DNA of 64,000 nt. Origin: Thermoanaerobaculia bacterium. GTDB taxonomy: Bacteria; Acidobacteriota; Thermoanaerobaculia; Gp7-AA8. The DNA lies in assembly GCA_017883205.1 (NCBI GenBank), contig JADGNZ010000021.1:42028-106027 (forward strand), in the 5' to 3' direction. Below, piece by piece: positions 1-13,291 of the stretch. The translations under genes were made by a program, and so were the position numbers. The notes beneath the pieces were generated by a model. That model was not told where the DNA came from and searched no databases. It worked only from the letters and a program-made list of their open reading frames with translations. How positions within the stretch are numbered: position 1 is the stretch's first letter; each line of letters opens with the position of its first letter.

Positions 1-1
1 G

Positions 2-583
2 ATCATCACGATGGCCGCGGGCGCGGCGGTCCCGGTGCAGGGAGTGGCGTGGCACCTGATCGGGCGCAAGATGATCGAGAGCGACGCTCGCTTCAACGGC
101 GGCGATTACTACGACCATCCTGAATCGCTGCGCGGGTTGCAGGTCGCACGGATGGTCGGCCACATGACCTATCTCTCCGCGCAAGCGCTGCAGTCGAAGT
201 TCGGCAGACGACGGCGCGGCAACACGCGGCAGTTCGAGATCGACTCCTACTTCGAGCACCAGGGACGGAAGTTCGCGGCGCAGTACGACGCCAACTCGTA
301 CATCCGCGTGCAGGCAGCGATGGATGAGATGGATCTCGAAGAAAAGTACGGTTCGTTGCAGAAAGCCTTTGCCAAGTGGCGTGGCCGCACGCTGCTCGTC
401 TCCTTTGACACCGACTGGCTCTTTCCGGTCGGCGATGTCGAACGCGTTGAATCAGCGATGGTAGCCAATGGCACCGACGTGCGGCACGAACGGATCGCGT
501 CGACGAACGGCCATGACACTTTTCTCATCGACTACGGCCTGATCACGCCTCCTGTAACCTCGTTCCTCTCATCACTTCCATGA
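2..583 (+). CDS. metX: Homoserine O-acetyltransferase, C-terminal part (gene enters from the left edge)
   Basis: The frame is open from base 2, so the 5' part of the gene lies outside the window. About 193 residues are visible. They carry hallmarks of the alpha/beta-hydrolase MetX family: the run IGRKMIESDARFNGGDYY, the helix with ARMVGHMTYLS, the segment FDANSYIRV, the late strand VSFDTDWLFP with the catalytic-triad Asp, and GHDTFLIDY with the triad His. The enzyme transfers an acetyl (or succinyl) group from CoA to homoserine in methionine synthesis in the cytoplasm. The acyl-donor preference cannot be read from this fragment. Its last 12 bases overlap the 3' end of the convergent adenosine deaminase gene. 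Family is secure; acetyl versus succinyl is not. Confidence 0.85.
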   Translation: MITMAAGAAVPVQGVAWHLIGRKMIESDARFNGGDYYDHPESLRGLQVARMVGHMTYLSAQALQSKFGRRRRGNTRQFEIDSYFEHQGRKFAAQYDANSYIRVQAAMDEMDLEEKYGSLQKAFAKWRGRTLLVSFDTDWLFPVGDVERVESAMVANGTDVRHERIASTNGHDTFLIDYGLITPPVTSFLSSLP

Positions 584-2092
584 CGCTTCGAACTGCCGCA
601 GGCGCTGTTCCAGCCGCCACTCGATGCGCGCTTTCGTGTTTTTCGCAAGAAACGTGGAGCACGTTTCGGATGTCTTCGCTCCACCGCTTTCCTTCGCACA
701 CGGCGCTGCGACTTCGTCATACTTGTGATTGATCCAGAGCGAGTCACCCTCGGCGAACGAGTACTCGAGGCTGTTGCGCGCCAGACGCTTGAGCGCCGTG
801 TAGTCGAGCGCCTGGTCCTGCACCGCGCGCATGTACTGATTCGTCATGTCGTCGCGTGAGACGCCGGGATCGTCCGTGGCGAGAGCTACCGGGACTCCTG
901 CTGCGAGGTAGAGCCGCAGCGGATGCGCTTTCCCGGAGACGCCGAGGATTACGTCGTTGCTCGTGAGGCAGACTTCGACGGCGACATGGCGCGTGGCCAT
1001 GATCGACAGCAGGGCGGCGGCATCGTCTTCATACGTGACATCGACTCCGTGGCCGATCCGCTGCGCGCCGGCGATCACGACCGAGTCGCGAATGTGATTG
1101 CGAAGCCCTTCCGGCGGCACTAGACCCGGCGTGAGCTCGCCCGCATGCGTCGTTAAGTGAATGGCCGGGTAGAGCTGATGAAAAAAGGCGAACATGCGCG
1201 TCTGTTCGTCGAAGTCGTGCATCGAGATGTAGCTATCCTCGGGCATGACGGGATTGAGTCCGACGACGCGCGAGTCGGCGCTGGCCAGCTCGTAACCGAC
1301 GACCATCTCCGCGAAGAGTTGCTGCAGTGGCACGCCGCGGTGCAACTCGTACAGATAGCGGACGGTCGATTCGCAACCCGGCAGCGCCTTCGCCGTTCCG
1401 CAGTTGAGATTGGTGCGCATGCGCGCCTCGGCGTCGTCGATCACGGCGCGGGCGGCGGCGATGATCGGCGGAACCTGTCCGCTCTGCATGATTGCCGCGC
1501 GCGCCTCCGCCATGCTCTGGCCCGGCGTAGCGGCCTTCATCAAGTCGCGTGCTTTGCCGAAGTCAGGCGCGAAGATCGTTTCGACGTAGTCGACATTTTC
1601 GCTGGCGAGGCGCCAGACATCCTCAGTCAGCATCTCGGGAACGTGTGCGCGAGAGACCGGGCTGAACTTCCCGAACGTATTGAAGAAATGGTCGTGCCCC
1701 GACTCGATCCCCGACCGGAACTGCCGCATCGAAAGGGCATCGAGCATCTGGCCGTAGAGCGAGGAGTACGGCGCGAACAGCGTCGAGGCGGGCACGATGG
1801 CCGTGGCATGGGCCGGATCAGCAGCGAGTTGCTCGGGAGTGGCGCACTGCGTGATGGTCAGCTTGACGGAGTCGACGCAGATCTTGTCCTCAGCCGCGAA
1901 GCGGAGATACGACTCGGCGTACACGGATCCAGACAGATGATTGTGCAGATCGCCGCCTTTGGGCATGGCCTGGAGAACCTGACGCAGGATGATGCGGTCG
2001 GAGACCAGCGCGGGCTGGGCGAGCGCAGTTGTAGCGATGAACAAGGACAGCGCGCCGAGGATTCGGCGTGCTCGCGAGGAAAAGCGCGTCAT
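572..2092 (-). CDS. Exported adenosine deaminase family protein
   Basis: 506 residues with an N-terminal signal peptide of about 25 residues (basic start, hydrophobic core, cleavage after ALA or AQ). The metal-dependent deaminase motifs follow in order: MPKGGDLHNHLSGS near residue 43 (HxH zinc ligands), THAGE near 330 (zinc His and catalytic Glu), IGHGVD, CLTSND, and ATDDPGVS with the paired Asp. This is the adenosine deaminase/ADGF arrangement. The secreted form would deaminate extracellular or periplasmic adenosine to inosine. Cysteines in the middle (NCGTAKALPGC) could form a disulfide, consistent with export. A strong GGAGG sits 7 bases before the ATG. A TTGACA at 2205-2200 on this strand is a possible -35 element. 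Substrate (adenosine or another purine nucleoside) is not proven. Confidence 0.87.
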   Translation of the reverse strand: MTRFSSRARRILGALSLFIATTALAQPALVSDRIILRQVLQAMPKGGDLHNHLSGSVYAESYLRFAAEDKICVDSVKLTITQCATPEQLAADPAHATAIVPASTLFAPYSSLYGQMLDALSMRQFRSGIESGHDHFFNTFGKFSPVSRAHVPEMLTEDVWRLASENVDYVETIFAPDFGKARDLMKAATPGQSMAEARAAIMQSGQVPPIIAAARAVIDDAEARMRTNLNCGTAKALPGCESTVRYLYELHRGVPLQQLFAEMVVGYELASADSRVVGLNPVMPEDSYISMHDFDEQTRMFAFFHQLYPAIHLTTHAGELTPGLVPPEGLRNHIRDSVVIAGAQRIGHGVDVTYEDDAAALLSIMATRHVAVEVCLTSNDVILGVSGKAHPLRLYLAAGVPVALATDDPGVSRDDMTNQYMRAVQDQALDYTALKRLARNSLEYSFAEGDSLWINHKYDEVAAPCAKESGGAKTSETCSTFLAKNTKARIEWRLEQRLRQFEASWK

Positions 2093-2269
2093 GGAAGGAC
2101 CTCCGTGAGCGGAGTGTAGCGCGGCATGACAGAACGTTAATAGGTATCAGTTACGCGGAGTAAATGCTCACGAAATCGCTACAGCGAAACCGAAATGAAT
2201 GTCAATCGCTAATGTGCGACTAATAGAGCGCGATAACGCACAGCAAATGCGTGCGAATTAAAGCGGCTG

Positions 2270-4705
2270 CTATTCGTTCGCTGCGTTCGGTCTTGCGGCG
2301 ATTGCCGCCCGATAGTCGCACTCGGGATTGTTGCAATACTCGATGTGGCCCTCGCGCTTGGTCTCCTTCTCGAGAAGGTAGGTGGCGGCGCATTTCGGGC
2401 AGGGGCGAGGTACCGGGCGATTGTTCAGTGCGAAGTCGCACTTGGGATAGCGCGAGCACGAGAAGAAGATGCCACGCCGCGAACGCCGCTCGACCAGCTC
2501 GCCTTCCTTGCAGGTGGGGCAGGAGACGCCGGTCGGCTTCGGAGGTGTGCCTTTCCCGCCTCCGATCTTGCGGATGGTCTTGCAGTCAGGATAGCCGGAG
2601 CAGGAGTAGAACGGGCCGTAACGGCCGCTCTTGAGGACCATCTCTTTGCCGCAGTTCTCACACGGCGGCTGCGGCTCGTTCGGAATGTTCGCTTTGAGGA
2701 GGCGTGGGTCTTTGGTGTTCTTGCAGTCTGGATAGCCGGTGCAGGCGTAGAACTGGCCGAAGCGCGAACGCTTGAGCTGCATCGGCTTGCCGCATTTGTC
2801 GCAGACGATCGCCTCGCCCTCGGGTGTCTCAGCCACATCGCCGCGCGCCGTTTCTTTCGTGTTCTTGCACTCGGGATAGTTCGAGCACGCCAGGAATTCG
2901 CCGAAGCGGCCGAACTTGATAGCCATCGGAGAGCCGCATTTCTCGCAGATCTCGTCCGTTTCGACGCCGGTGCGCTTCACCTCGACCATCTCTTTTCCGG
3001 CGCGAGCGAGGTCCTTGTTGAACTTCAGCGAGAAGTCTCTCATCGCCTCGTGCCACTCGACTTTGCCCTCTTCGATCTCGTCGAGCTTTCCTTCCAGCTC
3101 CGCCGTGTAGCCTTCGTCGATGATGTCGCCGAAGGAAGCTTTGAGGAGTTTCGTGACGAGCATGCCGAGCTGCGTCGGAAAGAACTTGCCGTCGTCCTTG
3201 TAGGTGTAGTCGCGCGTCTGGATCGTCGTCATGATCGAGCCGTACGTCGACGGACGGCCGATGCCGTTCTCTTCCAGCGCCTTCACCAGCGTTGCTTCCG
3301 TGTAGCGAGCGGGCGGCTGCGTGAAGTTCTGTTTCGTGTCGAGATTCACGAGCGAGAGCACTTCGCCCTCATTCATCGCCGGAAGCGCCTTGGAGTTCTC
3401 GGGCCTCTCGTCGTCGTCATCCGCACCATCGACCGATGCGTCCTGGAAGACGGCCAGGAAGCCGGCGAACTTCTGCACTTCACCCGAAGCGCGGAGCGTG
3501 TACGCACCGTTGCGGATGTCGACATCGGTGACGTCGAAGAGGGCGGGCTTCATCTGAGACGCTACGAAGCGGTCCCAGATCAGCTTGTAAAGGTTGTACT
3601 CCTCGCGGGTGAGGTGATCCTTGATCGCATCGGGCTCGTGGTCGAGCGATGTCGGGCGGACGGCCTCGTGAGCCTCCTGCGCCTGTGCAGCTTTCTTAAC
3701 ACGATAAACGTTTGGCTTTTCTGGAAGGATATCAGCGCCGTATTTTGTGCCGATATATTGTCGCACTTCGGTGATGGCATCCTCGCTGATGCGAACCGAG
3801 TCGGTACGCATATAGGTGATCAAGCCCACATGCCCGAACGCGCCAAGCTCTTTGCCTTCGTAGAGCTTCTGCGCGATCTGCATCGTGCGCTTCACGGGAT
3901 ATTTGAAGCGGTTGTACGCCGTGCGCTGCAGCGTTGACGTGATGAACGGCGCCGCCGCGGTCTGCTTCTTCTCTTTTCGCGCAATCGCTTCGACTGCAAA
4001 CGTGCCCGACTTCAGTGCTGCTTCGATCTTTCGGGCCTGCTCCTCGTTATCGACGTCAGCTTTCTTCCCGTCGATCTTCGTGAGCTTGGCGATGAACTGC
4101 GGCGGCATACCTGCTGCCAGCTTCGCAGCGAAGCTCCAGTACTCTTCGGGCACGAACGCTTTGATCGACTCCTCGCGGTCGACGATCATTTTCAGTGCGA
4201 CCGATTGCACGCGGCCGGCAGAAAGTCCGCGCCGCACTTTGTCCCAGAGCAAGGGAGAGAGCTTGTAGCCGACCAGGCGATCGAGGACGCGCCGGGCCTG
4301 CTGCGCATTGACCTTATTCATGTCGATCTCGCCAGGCTGATCGATTGCCTTGCGGACCGCGTTCTTCGTGATTTCGTGGAAAAGGATGCGGCGGACTTTC
4401 GTGGCGTCGCCGCCGAGAAGCTTCATCACGTGCCAGCCGATCGCCTCTCCCTCGCGATCAGGGTCCGATGCGATGAAAACGGTCGTGGCTTTCTTTGCGG
4501 CGGCCCTCAGCTCGCTGACGACCTTCTCTTTCCCTTCGAGAACCTCGTATGTCGGCTCGAAGGTCTCTTCGTCGACGCCGAGCTCGCTCTTGGGGAGATC
4601 GCGAACGTGACCGACGGAGGCTTTGACGATGTAGTCGCTACCGATGAACTTGTTGATCGTCTTCGCTTTCGCGGGAGACTCGACGATGACGAGGTTTTTG
4701 GCCAT
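2270..4705 (-). CDS. topA: DNA topoisomerase I with C-terminal zinc ribbons
   Basis: I place the start at the ATG giving MAKNLVIVESPAKAKT, because the longer frame begins with TTG and adds five residues outside the conserved start; the product is 811 residues. The TOPRIM domain is at the N terminus, with SDPDREGEAIGWH in it. The active-site Tyr lies in LITYMRTDSVRIS near residue 300. The C terminus carries five CxxC-type zinc modules, four of them with the form CxxCG...F.CS.YPxC. The enzyme relaxes negative supercoils by single-strand breakage. It is followed after 177 bp by the deaminase gene and lies about 200 bp downstream of the response-regulator gene, so it probably has its own promoter. 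Confidence 0.96.
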   Translation of the reverse strand: MAKNLVIVESPAKAKTINKFIGSDYIVKASVGHVRDLPKSELGVDEETFEPTYEVLEGKEKVVSELRAAAKKATTVFIASDPDREGEAIGWHVMKLLGGDATKVRRILFHEITKNAVRKAIDQPGEIDMNKVNAQQARRVLDRLVGYKLSPLLWDKVRRGLSAGRVQSVALKMIVDREESIKAFVPEEYWSFAAKLAAGMPPQFIAKLTKIDGKKADVDNEEQARKIEAALKSGTFAVEAIARKEKKQTAAAPFITSTLQRTAYNRFKYPVKRTMQIAQKLYEGKELGAFGHVGLITYMRTDSVRISEDAITEVRQYIGTKYGADILPEKPNVYRVKKAAQAQEAHEAVRPTSLDHEPDAIKDHLTREEYNLYKLIWDRFVASQMKPALFDVTDVDIRNGAYTLRASGEVQKFAGFLAVFQDASVDGADDDDERPENSKALPAMNEGEVLSLVNLDTKQNFTQPPARYTEATLVKALEENGIGRPSTYGSIMTTIQTRDYTYKDDGKFFPTQLGMLVTKLLKASFGDIIDEGYTAELEGKLDEIEEGKVEWHEAMRDFSLKFNKDLARAGKEMVEVKRTGVETDEICEKCGSPMAIKFGRFGEFLACSNYPECKNTKETARGDVAETPEGEAIVCDKCGKPMQLKRSRFGQFYACTGYPDCKNTKDPRLLKANIPNEPQPPCENCGKEMVLKSGRYGPFYSCSGYPDCKTIRKIGGGKGTPPKPTGVSCPTCKEGELVERRSRRGIFFSCSRYPKCDFALNNRPVPRPCPKCAATYLLEKETKREGHIEYCNNPECDYRAAIAARPNAANE

Positions 4706-4908
4706 TGCGGAACGCCCCAAACTTCCACGCCGACGCCGGAATTCCTCGCGCGCGCATCATGCGCACGCGTACGCGGGGCGCCGGAGTGGTCTGAGGCGCG
4801 GACGATAGCACCGGACGTCAGGAAGGCCAAAAAACGCTACGAGACGTGGAGTTTGGTCGCCAAATGGTTGATGAGTCTTGGCCAAGCAACGCCGTCGACC
4901 GTGTCGAC
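4706..4908. other. Intergenic gap upstream of topA
   Basis: About 200 bp between the response-regulator stop and the topA start. It should hold the topA promoter. I see no clear -35/-10 pair, no strong hairpin and no small gene here. Confidence 0.4.
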
Positions 4909-6288
4909 CTACTCTTCTTCGTCCTCGTCGGCGCCGCCGGCGGATTTGTACTTCTTTGTCTTGTTATAGAGCGTCTTGTATGAGATGCCAAGAATCTCGG
5001 CGGTCTTGCGGCGGTCGCCGTCGGTCATGTTCAGCGTCTCTTCAATGACGATCCGCTCGACTTCTTCCATCGGCTGACCGAGGGGGATCATCACGCCTTC
5101 CTTCGAACGGCGCTTGCGGGCACCGAGGAGCTTGTCCGGAAGGCACTCGAGAGTGAGGCTGCTGCCGCGAGCCATGATAAAGGCGCGGTTGATCACGTTG
5201 CGCAGCTCGCGAACGTTGCCTGGCCACTCGTACTGCTGCAGCGCTTCGATGAAATCCGTCTCGATCGTCTCCACCTTCTTCTCTTCCGTCTCGTTCAGCT
5301 TCTGCAGGAAGAAGTGTGAGAACAAAGGGATGTCTTCGAGGCGCTCGCGAAGCGGCGGCACTTCGATGGGGAAGACGTTGAGGCGGTAGTAAAGATCCTC
5401 GCGCATCTTGCCGTCGATGATCGCCTTCTGCGGATCACGGTTCGACGCAGCGATGACCCGCGCCTCGATGTAGATCTCTTCGTTGCCGCCGACGCGCCGG
5501 AACTTCCCTTCCTCAAGCACGCGCAGGAGCTTGACCTGCAGCTCGATCGGCATCTCGGTGATCTCGTCGAGGAAGACCGTGCCGCCTTTAGCGACTTCGA
5601 AGTAGCCTTCGCGCCGCTTGATCGCATTCGTAAACGCGCCTTTTTCGTGTCCGAAGATCTCGGACTCGATCAGCGTCGGAGAGATGGCGCCACAGTTGAA
5701 CGCGATGAACGGCTTGAGCCGCCGGCGCGAGAGCGAGTGAATCGTGTTGGCAACGACTTCCTTCCCCGAGCCCGACTCGCCGACGATGAAGACGTTCGCG
5801 TCGGTGTTCGCGACCATCTCGATCTCTTCGAAGAGTTTCTGCATCCTCGGCGACTTGCCGACGAGATGGCCGAGCGCTCCCATTTTCTGGAGCTGACGAC
5901 GAAGCTCGAGGATCTCCTGCTTCATCATCTGCTTGTCTTCGACGGTCTTGAGGATGACCTGCAGGCGCGGGAGGTCGACCGGCTTCGTGACGTAATCCTC
6001 GGCGCCGACCTTGAGCGCCTTGACAGCGGAGTCGACGGTAGCGTGGCCCGTGAGGATGACGACCGAGACGCCGGGATACGTTTCTTTGATCCGGTGTAGA
6101 AGGTCGAGGCCGGAGCCGTCCGGAAGTTTCAGATCGACGATCGCGACGTCGGGGACCATCTTGGAAATGGAGCTCCAACCGGCCTTAACCGTGTCGGCGA
6201 CTTCCGCTTCGTAACCCCAGTCTTCGACCACGTCGGCCATACCGGCACTCGTAGCGCGATCATCATCAACGATCAGTACTTTTTTCAT
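4909..6288 (-). CDS. NtrC-family sigma54-dependent response regulator
   Basis: 459 residues in three parts. The receiver domain (1-120) has acidic D8/D9, phosphoacceptor D52 in [12 protein letters not shown], and the conserved T/K pair in ILTGHAT and YVTKPVD. The AAA+ domain (about 145-380) has Walker A GESGSGKE, the sigma54-contact loop as GAFTNA rather than GAFTGA, Walker B GTVFLDEI and an arginine finger region. A Fis-type helix-turn-helix closes the protein ([19 protein letters not shown]). The gene start overlaps the last 4 bases of the upstream kinase gene, so the two are translationally coupled. The Gly-to-Asn change in the sigma54 loop could weaken or alter activation. Target genes cannot be told from the window. 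Confidence 0.94.
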   Translation of the reverse strand: MKKVLIVDDDRATSAGMADVVEDWGYEAEVADTVKAGWSSISKMVPDVAIVDLKLPDGSGLDLLHRIKETYPGVSVVILTGHATVDSAVKALKVGAEDYVTKPVDLPRLQVILKTVEDKQMMKQEILELRRQLQKMGALGHLVGKSPRMQKLFEEIEMVANTDANVFIVGESGSGKEVVANTIHSLSRRRLKPFIAFNCGAISPTLIESEIFGHEKGAFTNAIKRREGYFEVAKGGTVFLDEITEMPIELQVKLLRVLEEGKFRRVGGNEEIYIEARVIAASNRDPQKAIIDGKMREDLYYRLNVFPIEVPPLRERLEDIPLFSHFFLQKLNETEEKKVETIETDFIEALQQYEWPGNVRELRNVINRAFIMARGSSLTLECLPDKLLGARKRRSKEGVMIPLGQPMEEVERIVIEETLNMTDGDRRKTAEILGISYKTLYNKTKKYKSAGGADEDEEE

Positions 6289-6947
6289 GGTTGACCCGGA
6301 AAAGACAGACGGATTACGACCTTATCATGTTCCTCGGCAGCGTTCATCTCACCGCCGTAGGTCTCGACGATGAGTCTGGCTGCTGCCAGCGAGAGATCGG
6401 GATTGCCGAGCGCGTCGGTGTAGTAGAACTTGAATATCTTCGTCATTTCGAAGTCCTCGGCAGCTGGATCTCCGAAGATGGCAAGAGAGAACGATTCTGC
6501 ATTCTTCTCGACCGAAGCCTGCCGGCCCTCCTGACGAAAGACTCGCTCGGCGCCCTCAAAAAACAGCGTGAAGGCTTGTCGAATTCTGGATTCGTGGCCC
6601 GATAAAGGAAACGGCCCATCGACCGGAGCAAGCTCAAATGACGCGTCCGCTGCCGCCTCTGCGCAGAGCGCGCAGACGTCGAGCGTCGTCAGCTCTTCGT
6701 CGCTTCTCGGAGGTGTGGAAAGGACGAAGAAGGCGTCGAAGATCCGCGCCATGCGGCGCAGTTCCAGTTCGATCGATCGAGCGTAAGCGTTGACCTTCTC
6801 ATCGTCGCCGCCGGCCAGCTTCGACACGCGCATGCGGAGCAACTCGAGGTTGAGCACGGCGACGTTCAACGGCGTCTTGAGATCGTGCGCGGTGTCGCTG
6901 CTACGTCGAAAGTTCGTCTTCGCGAAGCTCTCGAGCCAGGGTTCCAT
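6285..6947 (-). CDS. Small soluble histidine-kinase-like protein with degenerate ATPase domain
   Basis: 220 residues, with no sensor or membrane segment. A clear HisKA/DHp helix is at the N terminus, with H21 in DTAHDLKTPLN. The following HATPase region is recognisable by its final part (IFKFYYTD..., LSLAAARLIVETYGGEM), but the usual nucleotide-binding boxes are missing. The N-box Asn is replaced (LFFEGAERV), no DxGxG is visible, and GTGLGL has become GNPDLSL. The phospho-accepting His is therefore kept while ATP binding is probably lost. It overlaps the NtrC-type regulator by 4 bases, suggesting a phosphotransfer or phosphatase partner rather than a normal kinase. The pairing is direct; loss of activity is inference. 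Confidence 0.75.
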   Translation of the reverse strand: MEPWLESFAKTNFRRSSDTAHDLKTPLNVAVLNLELLRMRVSKLAGGDDEKVNAYARSIELELRRMARIFDAFFVLSTPPRSDEELTTLDVCALCAEAAADASFELAPVDGPFPLSGHESRIRQAFTLFFEGAERVFRQEGRQASVEKNAESFSLAIFGDPAAEDFEMTKIFKFYYTDALGNPDLSLAAARLIVETYGGEMNAAEEHDKVVIRLSFPGQP

Positions 6948-6984
6948 GTCAGATGTGAGTCGGTGTCATCGCGGCGATACGTAT

Positions 6985-7019
6985 GAAGAAAACAACAAAT
7001 AAGGGGGCGCGCGCCCCCT
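6985..7019 (-). terminator. Rho-independent terminator of the atp operon
   Basis: A perfect 18-bp palindrome (AGGGGGCGC followed by GCGCCCCCT, 7002-7019) is followed on the minus strand by a T-rich run (TTATTTGTTGTTTT). It lies about 150 bp downstream of atpC and before the kinase gene. Confidence 0.85.
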
Positions 7020-7170
7020 GGATTCTATTGCGCCCCGCCGGATGGTGTGGCGGTCGGTAGCGTAATGCGCAGTAGCAAAACCAGCGCTGCTGCGGGTTGA
7101 TGATGTCTGCGGCTTTTACTCGCCTGCTGGTGTGTTGTCAACGGGTTGGCAATTATCCCATTCCGACCGC

Positions 7171-7587
7171 TCACTCCTTGCCGATACCGATCATTGCAAT
7201 CGACTCTTCCAGACGAGCCTCGACAAGGTGAAATTCCGGATCGTGGGACGAAAGGTACTGCAGTTCCTTTTCCGCAGCCGCACGCTCGGCTTCGGCTGCC
7301 GCGGGATCGATCTCCGAGGCGAGAATGCCACGCTCCGCCAGCACGATCACGCGGGCAGGCAGCACCTCGGCGAAGCCCCACGAAAGCACCATCCGGTGGA
7401 ACACGGTTCCGGTGCGATAACGCATCTCACCGATCTTCAGGGTCGTCAGCAGGGGCGTATGCCCGGGCAGCACGCCGATCTCACCGTCGCTCGCCGGCAG
7501 CACGACTTCATCGACATCGATCTCGACGATCTTCCGTTCGCGCGAGACGACGGTGAGTGTGAGCTTGGTTGGGAGCGCGTCTGCCAT
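7171..7587 (-). CDS. atpC: ATP synthase F1 epsilon subunit
   Basis: 138 residues. The N-terminal beta-sandwich has the family run PASDGEIGVLPGHTPLLTTLKIGEM, followed by the helical C-terminal hairpin with LASEIDPAAAEAERAAAEKEL. It couples the F1 head to the c-ring and can inhibit ATP hydrolysis. It is the last gene of the atp cluster, 10 bp after atpD, and is followed by a strong terminator. Length and start fit the family. Confidence 0.95.
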   Translation of the reverse strand: MADALPTKLTLTVVSRERKIVEIDVDEVVLPASDGEIGVLPGHTPLLTTLKIGEMRYRTGTVFHRMVLSWGFAEVLPARVIVLAERGILASEIDPAAAEAERAAAEKELQYLSSHDPEFHLVEARLEESIAMIGIGKE

Positions 7588-7597
7588 TCGATTCCTT

Positions 7598-9936
<2,339 letters not shown>

Positions 9937-9976
9937 TTGATTGCTTAATTGATTGCTTAATTGATTGATCGGTCAG

Positions 9977-11515
<1,539 letters not shown>

Positions 11516-11562
11516 AAAGTCTCCCGAAAATGCTTCGCGCTAAAAGCAGCACGCTAAAGTCA

Positions 11563-12096
11563 TCACGCTAATGATGCGCGGAATTTCTCGATCTTACCTG
11601 ACACGGAAGCGTCATAAACCTCGCTCCCGATCTTTGCCACGAATCCTCCGATGAGATCCGGATCGACCGTGACATCGATGTCGACGTTTGCGCCGACCTT
11701 GCGCTCGAGCATCGCCCGCAGCTCGCTTTGTTCTTTCGCCGAAAGCTCGCTGGCGGAGCGCACCTCGGCGGCCACAGTTCCGGTTGCCTCGCGGATCATC
11801 GTCGCCAGTCCGGCCACGATCGCGGCGAGGTCGTTGATACGGCGGTTCTGAATGAGGACGTCGAGCAGCCGCACGGCCAGCTCGGACAGGCCGAGATGAC
11901 CGGCGATCGCAGCCGTCACCTTGTGCTTCGAATCGAAGTCGATGCCAGGATTGGCGTACATCTGCTGCAGGTCGCCCGATGATTGGCGGACCTTCTCGAA
12001 GGTTGTCATTTCGTCGCGAAGCGCAGCCGCCTTTTCGGGCGACTGCACGGTGTCCATGATGGCGCGTGCGTACGGTCTGGCGAATCGTCGGATCAT
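11563..12096 (-). CDS. atpH: ATP synthase F1 delta subunit
   Basis: 177 residues. It has the N-terminal helical domain of OSCP/delta (RFARPYARAIMD, then a helix rich in charged residues) and the C-terminal signature VTVDPDLIGGFVAKIGSEVYDASVSGKI. It joins the peripheral stalk (b/b') to the top of F1. Its start overlaps the atpF stop by 4 bases, which implies translational coupling. Confidence 0.94.
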   Translation of the reverse strand: MIRRFARPYARAIMDTVQSPEKAAALRDEMTTFEKVRQSSGDLQQMYANPGIDFDSKHKVTAAIAGHLGLSELAVRLLDVLIQNRRINDLAAIVAGLATMIREATGTVAAEVRSASELSAKEQSELRAMLERKVGANVDIDVTVDPDLIGGFVAKIGSEVYDASVSGKIEKFRASLA

Positions 12097-12749
12097 GTAC
12101 GTGCCCCTTCCACTTCCCGGACACTCTCTTCGAAGAGCCGCTCGCGATCGTGGTCGGTTACCTTTTCACGGAGGATCTGCTCGGCGCGCTGCGTGGCCAG
12201 CTCGCCGGCGAACTCGGTCAGTTCGTGACGCGCATGTTTGAGCCGGCTCTCCACTTCGTTGCGGGCCGACTGCAGGATCTTCTGCGCTTCGGCCTCGGCC
12301 GCAGCAATGAGCTCGCGTTTTTGCCGCTCGCCTTCCACTTGTGCGCGCTCCTGAATGCCGCGGACGTCGGCCTCGATCTGCGTCAGCCTGGCCTGAATGT
12401 CGCCGGCAAGTTGATCGGCCTTGGCGCGGCGCGCCCGGGCCTCTTCGGCATCCGTCTGAATCTGGACGCGGCGCGCGGCGAGTGCCTTCTTGACCGGTCC
12501 GCCGATCAGCCATCCGAGAACCCCGAAGAAGAGGAGCATGTTGACGAGCTTCAGGATCCAGCCAGGAATCCCGAAGTACGTCTTCGGTGGCCCGAGCTCG
12601 CCTCCGTGCGCCTCGTTCGGATGCGTCTCTTCGTGAGAAACCTTCTCGGCGCCTTGCGCGACGTTGCCGGCGTCGTTGCCATGCTTCTGCGCGAAGAGAA
12701 CTGCCGGAACGAGTAGCAGCGTGATGATCAGGATCAGACGCCGCATCAA
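12093..12749 (-). CDS. atpF: ATP synthase F0 b subunit with signal-like N-terminal extension
   Basis: 218 residues, longer than the usual 155-170. Residues 1-21 look like a cleavable signal peptide (MRRLILIITLLLVPAVLFAQ). A hydrophilic His/Glu-rich stretch (HEETHPNEAHGGE) follows, then the normal b-subunit membrane helix (WILKLVNMLLFFGVLGWLI) and a long amphipathic coiled coil that forms the peripheral stalk. The extension would place extra residues in the periplasm. Overlaps of 4 bases with atpF' and with atpH show a tight operon. Subunits a (atpB) and c (atpE) are not in the window, so the F0 genes must lie elsewhere. Confidence 0.92.
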   Translation of the reverse strand: MMRRLILIITLLLVPAVLFAQKHGNDAGNVAQGAEKVSHEETHPNEAHGGELGPPKTYFGIPGWILKLVNMLLFFGVLGWLIGGPVKKALAARRVQIQTDAEEARARRAKADQLAGDIQARLTQIEADVRGIQERAQVEGERQKRELIAAAEAEAQKILQSARNEVESRLKHARHELTEFAGELATQRAEQILREKVTDHDRERLFEESVREVEGART

Positions 12750-13180
12750 ACCGCTCTCCCCAGAATCCGTTCCGCTGCCAGTTGCGCCAGCGCTTCGGAT
12801 TCCCGAACGATCTTCGCGCGCGCTTCGACGACATCCTGTTTGAGGCGCTCGTCGGCTTCGTTGACGATCGCGTTCGCGTCGTTGTGCGTTTTGTCGACGA
12901 TGGAGGCGCGATACGCGGCCGCGTCGCGGCGGAAGTGATCGCGCACATCGGCGGCAGCATGCCGCGCCGCGTGAAGCTGGTTCTCCATCAGCGAGGTTGC
13001 TTCGCTGAAGCGAACCATCGACTGCTCGTAGAGGTCGTTCGCAGAGCGCACTTCCTCCTCGCGCGCCTCAATCACCTGATTGATGGGCCGGAGGAAGAAC
13101 CTGCTGACGATCAGATAGTTCAGGATGAAAATCACCATGATCGCGAGCAGAGAGTAATCGGGCGTCAGATTGATTTGCAT
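12746..13180 (-). CDS. atpF': ATP synthase F0 b' subunit
   Basis: I use the ATG giving MQINLTPDYSLLAIM, which makes 144 residues; the longer frame adds 24 residues with no family likeness. One membrane helix (LLAIMVIFILNYLIVSRFF) is followed by FLRPINQVIEAREEEV and a continuous coiled coil. It pairs with AtpF as the second peripheral-stalk chain, as in bacteria with two b-type genes. It is the first gene of the cluster, so the operon promoter should lie between about 13181 and 13290, in a gap shared with the divergent gene on the plus strand. Confidence 0.92.
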   Translation of the reverse strand: MQINLTPDYSLLAIMVIFILNYLIVSRFFLRPINQVIEAREEEVRSANDLYEQSMVRFSEATSLMENQLHAARHAAADVRDHFRRDAAAYRASIVDKTHNDANAIVNEADERLKQDVVEARAKIVRESEALAQLAAERILGRAV

Positions 13181-13291
13181 AGACTGTTTTGGAGCCGGAA
13201 AAACCGGCGCGTGAGAACCGCGCCGAACCCCGAGGCGGCGGTTGTATACCACAAGGGAAAGAACGTTGTCACCTCGCCGGTTGTTCGCGCT

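Noticed and set aside
13211..13291. Longer N terminus of the YkgJ-type protein
   Set aside because: The added residues show no family likeness and would cover the atp promoter region.
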